NCBI GenBank assembly: GCA_002159155.1
Contig: LZRQ01000205.1
Span: 1 to 5,783 of the forward strand
Reading direction: 5' to 3'
DNA from: Firmicutes bacterium ZCTH02-B6
GTDB taxonomy: Bacteria; Bacillota; Limnochordia; Limnochordales; ZCTH02-B6
DNA length: 5,783 bases
Shown one piece after another: positions 1 to 5,783 of the stretch (position 1 is the stretch's first letter; each line of letters opens with the position of its first letter). The translations under genes were made by a program, and so were the position numbers. The notes under the pieces were generated by a model that saw only the letters and a list, made by a program, of their open reading frames with translations, was not told where the DNA came from and searched no databases.

Positions 1-306
1 GATTAAGCCATCACCGTTTTCCCATGACGTAATGATCCGAGTACTTGGCATTAGAAAGGGTTTGTGAACACGCCAAGAAAGAACTTAGTAGAATTGTGTA
101 GGAAAAAGGTGGCTTTGGACTGTGAGCGAGCTATGCAGAGGTCTCCACGTTTTTCGGTTCTAGAGGCCTCAGCACAGCCACTGCACTGGTGATTTTATGG
201 ATTTCTGACCTTGATGGATTTCTAACCTTTGAACGTGAGCTTAACCTGGAACCTGACTTAATGGGTTGTAGGGGTATTCGAAGGGCTGTTCCAAGTGTAG
301 CGAGAT
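1..306. other. Upstream non-coding region of the restriction operon
   Basis: No convincing gene is visible on either strand. The only open frame running in from the left edge on the plus strand stops at 65-67 after 21 codons that I cannot match to anything. Hand counts give about 45% G+C for bases 1-60 and 40% for 61-120, well below the 60% or more of the genes to the right. The region must hold the operon's promoter unless transcription comes from outside the window, but I find no -35/-10 pair with acceptable spacing. The clearest structure is the tandem repeat at 197-230. No tRNA, CRISPR or complete insertion-sequence end was recognised. Confidence 0.6.
197..230. repeat. Two-copy 17-base tandem repeat upstream of the operon
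   Basis: Bases 197-213 and 214-230 are adjacent imperfect copies of atggatttctgaccttg, with 15 of 17 positions identical. The differences are g/a at the eleventh base and g/t at the last. The shared core RACCT appears again at 243-247 and 250-254, so four such cores lie within about 50 bases. The repeat sits about 80-170 bases before the candidate start codons of the McrB-like gene, where a regulator could bind. It could equally be a chance slippage duplication. The repeat is seen directly; a regulatory role is inference. Confidence 0.5.
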
Positions 307-2508
307 TTGTTCTTGCGCGGGGAGAGTGTGTTAGTAGTGGCTACCCGTAACGACGACCAAACATTTGTGAATGTCTGGTGGGTAAATCAACGGCCTCCCA
401 AATTTCAACACTCCGCACGAGCTGGCTTCTTTTTTGCTCCTCTGCGCAACAAAGCGGGGTTCACTCCGCCTCATTGGCGAAGGATGGAGGAAATTCAAGC
501 CGGCGATATCGTGCTTCACTACAGTGATAAGCATGTCCGTGCAATCAGCAGCGTTCAAGCGCCGGCTGTCCAGGCGCCATACCCATACGAGACCGACCGA
601 GATTACGGTGGCCACATGGGCTACCTAGTGCGGAGCGAGTATTATCTGTTAGACCCACCCATCCCGCGCGATGTCGTCGCCAGCCTCCAAAACCTACCCA
701 CCGTAGACCACCCTTTTAATAAGGCTGGGGGTGTTAAGGAAGGCTATCTTTATCGTTTTGGGCTCGAGGCGCTCAAGGAACTCGCTAATCGCTTCGAAAC
801 AAATTGGCCTTCGTGGCTCCTTGACTATCTACGTACTATCCCGTCCCCTTCGGGCGCATTCGACAACCAAATGCTGCGCCAGTTTGTAGACGAGATAACT
901 CGGCTGCGCACGGCCGTTCTGGGAGAACAACGCATGCGCTATAGGCCACTGATGCTGCTGGCAGCAATACGAACGGTTGTCGAGGGGTTTGACGTCGCGT
1001 TTGAACAGGGACCATTGCTGGAGTATTACGAACAGTTGGCTGCGGCCATCGGTGCGGATTCATCCAGACCTGAGTACCCGTACTACCATCTGAGTGGAGA
1101 CGGGTTCTGGAACGTTATCACGGACGACGGTCAACGACTAGTTGTTCGCGGAACGGTGAGCCGAAGGCACGTTGTTGGGACTCGCGTACAAATCGCTGAG
1201 AACCGAATTGAATGCATCACAAATGACCAGTTGCGCCCCTACGTGCTCGGTGCCATCCGTACTCACTTTGAGTCAGACGAATGGAGCCGACTGATGGACG
1301 TTTGGTCCGAACTGAGCAAAGCCGTGTATCCCCCATGGCTGTCAGGAGCAACGCGGATCGTCGTTCGCCCGGATTTGAAAGCTGCGACAATGGCCTTTGC
1401 TCGTGCGTTGGAAGAGAGCCACTTGCGATATGACCTCGGCTTTGTGCGTTCGTTTGCTGCGAGCTTAGCTGCGAAACCGTTCGCGATTCTGACGGGGCTG
1501 TCCGGATCGGGCAAGACCCAAATCGCACTCCAGTTCGGAAACTGGCTCGGTCATGAGCGTGTGAAGCTGGTGGCGGTGCGGCCTGACTGGACGGGTTCGG
1601 ACGCACTGTTCGGGTACGAAGATGCGCTTCAGGAAACGAAGGACGGGCGGCGGGCATGGTATGTCCCGCCGGCGCTGGAATTCATGCTGAAAGCGGCTCG
1701 CGACCCCGAGTGGCCGTATTTGCTGATCCTGGACGAAATGAACTTGGCCCACGTGGAGCGGTACTTTGCCGATGTCCTTTCAGGTATGGAATCGGGTGCG
1801 CCGTGCCTGCCCAACGTTGCCCTGGAAGGAAACGGCGTGTGGCGCGTGGTTCCCGAGGGGCCGCGGGAGCTGAGGTTCCCGCCCAACTTGTTCATCGTCG
1901 GCACCGTGAACGTGGACGAGACAACGTACATGTTCTCGCCGAAAGTGCTGGACCGGGCCAACACGCTGGAGTTTCGGGTGAGCACCGACGATTTGGCCGA
2001 CGACTTGCGGAGGCCCGTTCCTTGCGAGCCCGGCCCCGCGGAGCTGGTCAAAGGTTTCCTAGCGATTGCCACGGATCCGGACTGGCACGTGAACAACCCG
2101 CATCCGCAAAAGGAGGAAATCAGCAGCCGCCTGCGCGATCTGCACCGGATTCTGAGCCAATTCGGCTTCGAGTTCGGTCACCGGGTCTTTCGGGAAAGTC
2201 TGCGTTTCGCAGCGATGCTGGCCGCGGCGGGCGAGCCCAGTGTCGAAGCGGCGCTGGACGCCATCGTCATGCAGAAAATCTTGCCGCGGCTGCACGGCAA
2301 CCGGCGCCGGCTGGAGCCTGTGTTGGAAGCCGTCGGCTACTTCGCCTTTTCCCTGGAGGCGCCGCCATCGCGGGCCGGGGAGACGCGTTTTGACCCGCTC
2401 AATCCGCCGGACGGGCAGGGCGGCCCGCGCTTGCCGCGTTCGTTTGCGAAAGTGCAGCGGATGACGGCCAACCTGCGAGCCAATCAATTCGCCAGTTTCG
2501 CGGAGTAG
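307..2508 (+). CDS. McrB-type AAA+ restriction motor with EVE-like and sulfur-binding-like N-terminal modules
   Basis: This is the likely motor and specificity subunit of a type IV, modification-dependent restriction complex. Residue numbers count from TTG 307 (733 residues). Residues 22-165 look like an EVE/PUA-fold reader: WWVNQ at 24-28, GDIVLHY at 66-72, VRAI at 77-80. Residues 208-321 resemble the sulfur-binding domain of ScoMcrA and HNH-type enzymes: YRPLMLL at 212-218, EYPYYHLSGDGFW at 256-268, then a helical end. The AAA+ module follows a helical linker: Walker A GLSGSGKT at 397-404, Walker B LILDEMN at 473-479, and the McrB-type sensor segment GTVNVDETTYMF at 532-543 followed by VLDRA at 547-551. 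E. coli McrB uses GTP; nucleotide choice here is unknown. The start is uncertain: GTG 328 has a nearby Shine-Dalgarno, and GTG 367 would give MNVWWVNQ, the usual EVE beginning. G+C is lower in the reader half than in the motor half. The nuclease gene follows after 4 bases. The AAA+ call is very firm, EVE firm, sulfur-binding-like moderate. Confidence 0.93.
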   Translation: MFLRGESVLVVATRNDDQTFVNVWWVNQRPPKFQHSARAGFFFAPLRNKAGFTPPHWRRMEEIQAGDIVLHYSDKHVRAISSVQAPAVQAPYPYETDRDYGGHMGYLVRSEYYLLDPPIPRDVVASLQNLPTVDHPFNKAGGVKEGYLYRFGLEALKELANRFETNWPSWLLDYLRTIPSPSGAFDNQMLRQFVDEITRLRTAVLGEQRMRYRPLMLLAAIRTVVEGFDVAFEQGPLLEYYEQLAAAIGADSSRPEYPYYHLSGDGFWNVITDDGQRLVVRGTVSRRHVVGTRVQIAENRIECITNDQLRPYVLGAIRTHFESDEWSRLMDVWSELSKAVYPPWLSGATRIVVRPDLKAATMAFARALEESHLRYDLGFVRSFAASLAAKPFAILTGLSGSGKTQIALQFGNWLGHERVKLVAVRPDWTGSDALFGYEDALQETKDGRRAWYVPPALEFMLKAARDPEWPYLLILDEMNLAHVERYFADVLSGMESGAPCLPNVALEGNGVWRVVPEGPRELRFPPNLFIVGTVNVDETTYMFSPKVLDRANTLEFRVSTDDLADDLRRPVPCEPGPAELVKGFLAIATDPDWHVNNPHPQKEEISSRLRDLHRILSQFGFEFGHRVFRESLRFAAMLAAAGEPSVEAALDAIVMQKILPRLHGNRRRLEPVLEAVGYFAFSLEAPPSRAGETRFDPLNPPDGQGGPRLPRSFAKVQRMTANLRANQFASFAE
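318..323 (+). promoter_or_regulatory. Candidate Shine-Dalgarno for the McrB-like gene
   Basis: GGGGAG lies 4 bases before an in-frame GTG at 328 and 13 bases before another in-frame GTG at 337. It lies inside the longest frame, which opens with TTG at 307, so if it is used the true start is downstream of 307. The spacing to 328 is short but workable. It does not directly support the family-typical start at GTG 367, which has no obvious Shine-Dalgarno of its own. Confidence 0.35.
2502..2505 (+). promoter_or_regulatory. Shine-Dalgarno of the nuclease gene, adjoining the upstream stop codon
   Basis: GGAG ends just before the TAG stop (2506-2508) of the McrB-like gene and lies 7 bases ahead of ATG 2513, an ideal spacing. 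This fixes the start of the second gene. It also implies translational coupling, since ribosomes finishing the motor subunit end on the initiation site of its nuclease partner. That fits subunits of one complex. Confidence 0.8.
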
Positions 2509-2512
2509 TCCC

Positions 2513-4855
2513 ATGTTCGCGGTCAACAAGGTGCAGGTTCCCATCGTGAACGCCCGCGGCGCGCGGCACGGATATATCGAAATCCAGGTGCTGAGCAGCA
2601 GCGAACGGGCGGCCGCCCCGCCGCTTCTGGACCGGCGGGACGATCCGGAGCTTGAAGACGGCGTCGCGGGAGTCCAGCTGCTGGAAGGCTGTGAATATCA
2701 CTACACCTTCGTGTTTGAAACCGTCGAGCCGCAGTTGTCGGTCACGACCGACCGGCCGGAAATTTTCCGTCCGGACCCCTGGCCGCGGCTGACGGGCCGG
2801 ATCCGCACGGGACTGTACACAGGGACGCTGCCGGTGAGCGTATTCGTAGAGGGAAAGCGCATTGGCGGTTTCGAGCTGGAAGTGCGGGCCGCGAAGCTCG
2901 ACTACCTGTCGCATTACCGTTGGATGCTGCGGGATCTGGCCGATACGTTCGCCGAGGTCATCATGCGCAGCTTCGCGCCCGCACAGGCCCGTTTCACCTT
3001 TCGAACGGACGCGGATGCGCCCACGTTGTACCAGCGGTTTGCGTTTTTGTGCAGCATCATGGCGGGAGACGACTTCGAGGCTGCGATCAGCCAGATCTTG
3101 TCGAGTCCACACCGTGAATGGCGCGACGAGCAGGAACTGCGGCCCGCGGGCCAGCCGATTCCGAGTGGTCCTTACGTTGCCCGGGCTCTGTTACGAGGCG
3201 GTCCGAGGGTGCCGTGGCTCGGCCGGCCAGGCACGGCCGTGGTACAGTCGTTGCCGGCACGGATCCCTGTGCGCAGGACCTTCGAGACGCACGACACGCT
3301 GCCGAACCGGTTTGTCAAGCACGTCTTGCTGCAGTGGCGAAACATGGTAACCGGCATCGCGGATGCCTTGGCGAGAGCAGGCGACGGCCCGGCCGCGGAG
3401 CGGGGCCGGCGCGAGGCGGCGGCAGTGCTGGCGCGGCTGGATGAAGTCCTGTCGCAGCCGCTGTTTCGCCAGGTGGGCCCGCTGGCGCAATCGCCGGCGG
3501 GCAATCAAGTGCTGGAGAAGCGGGCCGGCTACCGCGACATGTACAAGCTTTACGTCCAGTCGGAGCTGGCGGCCATGTTGTCGTGGCCGGGCGGCGAGGA
3601 TGTATACAGCGCCGGGCAGAAAGACGTGGCCGTTCTCTACGAGTATTGGGTCTTTCTCCAGCTGGCGCGGATGATTTCGAGTATGTGCCGGACTCCGCTG
3701 CCGCTGGAGCAGCTGCTGGAGCGCGGTGACACGGGCTTGGACTTGCGATTGAAGCGGGGAAAGCACCGGGTGCTGAAGGGAACGGTGGAACGCCTGGGGA
3801 GGAAGCTGGAGCTCGAGCTCTGGTACAACCGGACGTTCCGGCCAGGTCGGCAGCACGGCTCGTGGACTCGCAGTTTGCAGCCTGACTGCTCGTTGCGCAT
3901 CCGGGTCCCCGGGTACCACGGGGACAAAGACGAAGTGTGGTTGCACTTTGACGCGAAGTACCGCATTGATTCTATTCGGGAGCTTTTCGCTGAAAACGGC
4001 GGCGACTTGGAGGCTGCCGGCGAACCGGATGCCGACGACACCGGCGAAAGGGAGGCGGAGGGCGACGCGGCGGGCGCCGCCGGGCCTGTTCCGGAAGACC
4101 TCTTGAAGATGCACGCCTACCGGGATGCCATCCGGCGCTCGTCGGGCGCCTACGTGATTTACCCCGGCGACGAAAACCAAGTCCTGTATCGCTACCACGA
4201 AATTCTTCCCGGACTCGGCGCGTTTGCGCTGCGGCCCGGCCGCGACGGCGAGGCTCTGGGCATACACGGCATTCGACAGTTTCTTTCGGCGGTGCTCGAT
4301 CACGTGGCGGACCAAGCTTCCCAGCATGAACGGCAGCGCTACTGGGAGCGGGAGATCTTTGCCGAACCGCCGGCCGGGGCGCGGGTTAAGGCTGTTTCGT
4401 TCTTGACGAGACCACCCGCGGATACGCGCGTGCTGCTGGGCTTCGTCCGCGACGACGAACACTTTCGCTGGATTCGGGAAACGGGCTTGTACAACATGCG
4501 TGCGGACCAGCGCACGGGCAGCGTCGGCCTCGGCTCCGAGCAGCTGGCCGCGGAAATCGTCGTCTTGTACGGACCGCCGCTCGCGCACGCATCCCTCTGG
4601 CGGGTCATCGGCGACCCGTGGCTCTTGACGGCGCGGCGCATGCGGGAACTGGGGTATCCAAACCCGCGCAGCACCGCGTACTACTGCTTGCCGGTGTCAC
4701 CGATCGCCGAAAAGCTTGAAGGGCTCGGCAGCTTAACGTCCACCGCCGTCGAAAACGTGAAGCGCACTGTCGCTCCCGAAAGCAAAGAAGGCGCTCCGGT
4801 CGCCACCACGTGGGCACGGCTTATCGAGCTGCTCGCGGTCGAAGATTTTCGGTAG
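2513..4855 (+). CDS. DUF2357/PDDEXK_7 nuclease, McrC-like partner of the AAA+ motor
   Basis: This is the likely cleavage subunit of the restriction complex, 780 residues. Residues of roughly 70-330 fit the DUF2357 family: an RTGLYTGTLPVSV-type strand region, KLDYLSHYRWML at 128-139, and further on TLYQRFAF and PHREW. A PD-(D/E)XK nuclease core follows: P457-D458, then D480-A481-K482 in HFDAKYR, with KMHAYRDAIR at 532-541 giving the helix that closes the active site. All the expected catalytic positions are present, so the enzyme looks functional. Between DAK and KMHAYRD, about residues 500-528, lies an acidic, Ala/Gly-rich low-complexity linker. From about residue 625 there is a further module with LYNMRADQRTGS and ELGYPNPRSTAYY that I cannot assign; it may be a beta-rich accessory or reader domain common in DUF2357 proteins. 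No signal peptide or membrane segment is seen. ATG 2513 has a well-placed Shine-Dalgarno, and the 4-base gap after the motor gene indicates one operon. It is longer than E. coli McrC (about 350 residues) and only analogous in role. Confidence 0.92.
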   Translation: MFAVNKVQVPIVNARGARHGYIEIQVLSSSERAAAPPLLDRRDDPELEDGVAGVQLLEGCEYHYTFVFETVEPQLSVTTDRPEIFRPDPWPRLTGRIRTGLYTGTLPVSVFVEGKRIGGFELEVRAAKLDYLSHYRWMLRDLADTFAEVIMRSFAPAQARFTFRTDADAPTLYQRFAFLCSIMAGDDFEAAISQILSSPHREWRDEQELRPAGQPIPSGPYVARALLRGGPRVPWLGRPGTAVVQSLPARIPVRRTFETHDTLPNRFVKHVLLQWRNMVTGIADALARAGDGPAAERGRREAAAVLARLDEVLSQPLFRQVGPLAQSPAGNQVLEKRAGYRDMYKLYVQSELAAMLSWPGGEDVYSAGQKDVAVLYEYWVFLQLARMISSMCRTPLPLEQLLERGDTGLDLRLKRGKHRVLKGTVERLGRKLELELWYNRTFRPGRQHGSWTRSLQPDCSLRIRVPGYHGDKDEVWLHFDAKYRIDSIRELFAENGGDLEAAGEPDADDTGEREAEGDAAGAAGPVPEDLLKMHAYRDAIRRSSGAYVIYPGDENQVLYRYHEILPGLGAFALRPGRDGEALGIHGIRQFLSAVLDHVADQASQHERQRYWEREIFAEPPAGARVKAVSFLTRPPADTRVLLGFVRDDEHFRWIRETGLYNMRADQRTGSVGLGSEQLAAEIVVLYGPPLAHASLWRVIGDPWLLTARRMRELGYPNPRSTAYYCLPVSPIAEKLEGLGSLTSTAVENVKRTVAPESKEGAPVATTWARLIELLAVEDFR

Positions 4856-4891
4856 AAGAGTAGACTGTGCAAGCGTTGCGCCGCACCGTCC

Positions 4892-4958
4892 CGGAGCGTC
4901 AAACAATAAGCGAGGCCTGCCGCCGGCAGGCCTCACCCACGTTCATTGTTTCGCTCCG
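4892..4958. terminator. Composite bidirectional terminator between convergent genes
   Basis: The 121-base gap between the two convergent genes holds nested inverted repeats. The core is a perfect 10-base-pair stem, GAGGCCTGCC at 4912-4921 with GGCAGGCCTC at 4925-4934, closing a 3-base loop. Outside it, AAACAAT at 4901-4907 pairs with ATTGTTT at 4945-4951, and CGGAGCG at 4892-4898 pairs with CGCTCCG at 4952-4958. On either strand the G+C-rich core is followed by a short T-rich tract (ATTGTTT). This fits a Rho-independent terminator for the nuclease gene on the plus strand and the SAM hydrolase gene on the minus strand. The T tracts are weak and on the plus side lie 10 bases past the stem, so efficiency is uncertain. 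Confidence 0.75.
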
Positions 4959-4976
4959 CTTTGCCCCTCGGGCGCG

Positions 4977-5783
4977 TCACCGAATGGGCTCAATCCGCAC
5001 CGGCGAGCCGATGCCGGCGTTGAAGCGTTCGGCGGCGTTGCCGTAGTTGACGGCAATCTCCAGCAGGTCGGTGCTGGCGATGAATATCAGGTCGTCGCCC
5101 ACGGGGACGTCGCCGTAGGTGTTCACGAACTTGCTGCGCACCGTGGTGTCGCCCACCGTGACCCACACTTCGTCGCCGAACTGGAGCCCCAGCTCCTCCA
5201 CCAAGGCGGCGCCGATGTTGGCTTGCAGGTTGCCATAGACATCGACCAGGATGATCTCGCCGATGAGCGCGTCGCCTTCCCGCCGCGCCGGCTCAATGTC
5301 CAGCAAGACATAGTCATCGATGACCGGTCCCACCTCGGATACCGGGCGGCCCGCCGCGATGTGCGTAGCCGTTGGAGTAAAGATGTCGCGCCCGTGGAAC
5401 GAGTACGAGATCTTGCCCGGGCGCATGAAGCTGGAGTTCGTAATGTGATAGACGGCCTTCACGCCGAGTTCTTGCATGACCAGCGTGAAGATGCCGTTGT
5501 CCGGGCCCACAAAGAACAGATCGTTTTGCGTGTGCACAACGATGGGCCGGCGCTCGGTGCCCACGCCGGGGTCTACCACCGCCACGAAGGTGGTGCCCGC
5601 CGGGAACTCGCGGGCCGCCAGCATGAGCGTGACGGCGCCTTCCATAATGTTGTAGGGTTCCACGTCGTGGGTGATGTCGACTAGCTTGACCTCGGGGAAG
5701 ATGGACAGGGCCACGCCCTTGGCGGCGCCCACGTAGAAGTCTCGCTCGCCCCAGTCAGTAAGTAAGGCGACGATACCGTTGCT
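4977..5783 (-). CDS. S-adenosylmethionine hydrolase (adenosine-forming), DUF62 family; 5' end cut by window edge
   Basis: This gene encodes a DUF62/SAM_HAT protein (SAM hydroxide adenosyltransferase), related to fluorinase and chlorinase, predicted to hydrolyse SAM to adenosine and L-methionine in the cytoplasm. Of the protein, 268 residues are visible, numbered here from the right edge. The frame is open to the edge and shows the family N terminus: ALLTDWGERDFYVGAAKG at about 6-23. The start is therefore outside the window, and the GTG at 5730-5732 is internal. Next come VDITHDVEP, VDPGVGTERR, VGPDNG and FHGRDIF. The catalytic Asp71, Arg78 and His130 have the same spacing (7 and 52 residues) as Asp68, Arg75 and His127 of the archaeal family member. 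The C-terminal domain has VDVYGNLQANI at about 180-190. TDWG replaces the more usual TDFG. A halogenating role is not suggested. The gene converges on the restriction operon and shares its terminator, so it is probably an unrelated metabolic neighbour. Only a few residues should be missing. Confidence 0.94.
   Translation of the reverse strand, partial: SNGIVALLTDWGERDFYVGAAKGVALSIFPEVKLVDITHDVEPYNIMEGAVTLMLAAREFPAGTTFVAVVDPGVGTERRPIVVHTQNDLFFVGPDNGIFTLVMQELGVKAVYHITNSSFMRPGKISYSFHGRDIFTPTATHIAAGRPVSEVGPVIDDYVLLDIEPARREGDALIGEIILVDVYGNLQANIGAALVEELGLQFGDEVWVTVGDTTVRSKFVNTYGDVPVGDDLIFIASTDLLEIAVNYGNAAERFNAGIGSPVRIEPIR

Noticed and set aside
2..67. Possible C-terminal tail of a gene entering from the left edge
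   Set aside because: Only 21 codons are open, with no recognisable sequence; it cannot be told from chance.
44..77. Inverted repeat CTTGGC / GCCAAG with a 22-base gap
   Set aside because: A six-base arm at this spacing is expected by chance, and there is no T tract or larger symmetry.
229..262. Possible promoter TTGAAC ... CTTAAT
   Set aside because: The spacer is about 22 bases, too long for a standard sigma-70-type promoter, and the -10 match is poor.
1656..2393. 245-codon plus-strand open frame in another phase within the motor gene
   Set aside because: The translation is Gly/Arg/Ala-rich without known motifs, and it overlaps the Walker B and sensor region of the real gene.
3809..3820. 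Perfect 12-base palindrome GAGCTCGAGCTC
   Set aside because: It lies inside coding sequence reading Leu-Glu-Leu-Glu-Leu; codon repetition explains it.
3191..4588. 465-codon open frame on the minus strand inside the nuclease gene
   Set aside because: It lies wholly antisense to a gene with recognisable DUF2357 and PD-(D/E)XK motifs. Its translation is Arg/Gln/Pro/His-rich with no family motif, typical of shadow frames in high-G+C DNA.
5223..5684. 153-codon plus-strand open frame opposite the SAM hydrolase
   Set aside because: It is antisense to conserved DUF62 motifs, and its Arg/His/Val/Asp-rich translation matches nothing recognisable.

Overview
The window reads as part of a bacterial chromosome of moderately high G+C. 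Hand counts in sample 60-base blocks give about 58-68% from roughly position 1380 onward and about 40-47% near the left edge. Non-ATG starts look likely for the first gene. The genus cannot be named from the sequence; a high-G+C Firmicute-like or related thermophile-type bacterium is only a guess.

Layout: positions 1-306 hold no convincing gene and are comparatively A+T-rich; their clearest structure is a two-copy 17-base tandem repeat. A two-gene plus-strand operon follows. The first gene (about 307-2508) encodes an McrB-type AAA+ motor. Its N-terminal half carries an EVE-like (PUA-fold) module and then a second module resembling the sulfur-binding domain of ScoMcrA/HNH-type type IV restriction enzymes. 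The second gene (2513-4855) starts 4 bases after the first stop codon. It encodes a DUF2357/PDDEXK_7 nuclease partner with a visible PD...D-x-K catalytic motif, an acidic linker and an unassigned C-terminal module. The operon ends in a strong composite inverted repeat that probably terminates transcription from both sides. The last gene (4977-5783, minus strand, cut by the right edge) converges on the operon. It encodes a DUF62-family S-adenosylmethionine hydrolase with its Asp/Arg/His catalytic residues intact.

How the genes may work together: the first two look like a modification-dependent (type IV, McrBC-like) defence system. The EVE and sulfur-binding-like modules would read modified bases or backbone, the AAA+ ring would hydrolyse nucleotide and translocate, and the DUF2357 protein would cut. 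The most interesting points are the two stacked reader modules in one motor subunit, a composition change near the boundary between reader and motor (suggesting module exchange), and the C-terminal module of the nuclease. The SAM hydrolase is probably a housekeeping neighbour, not part of the system.
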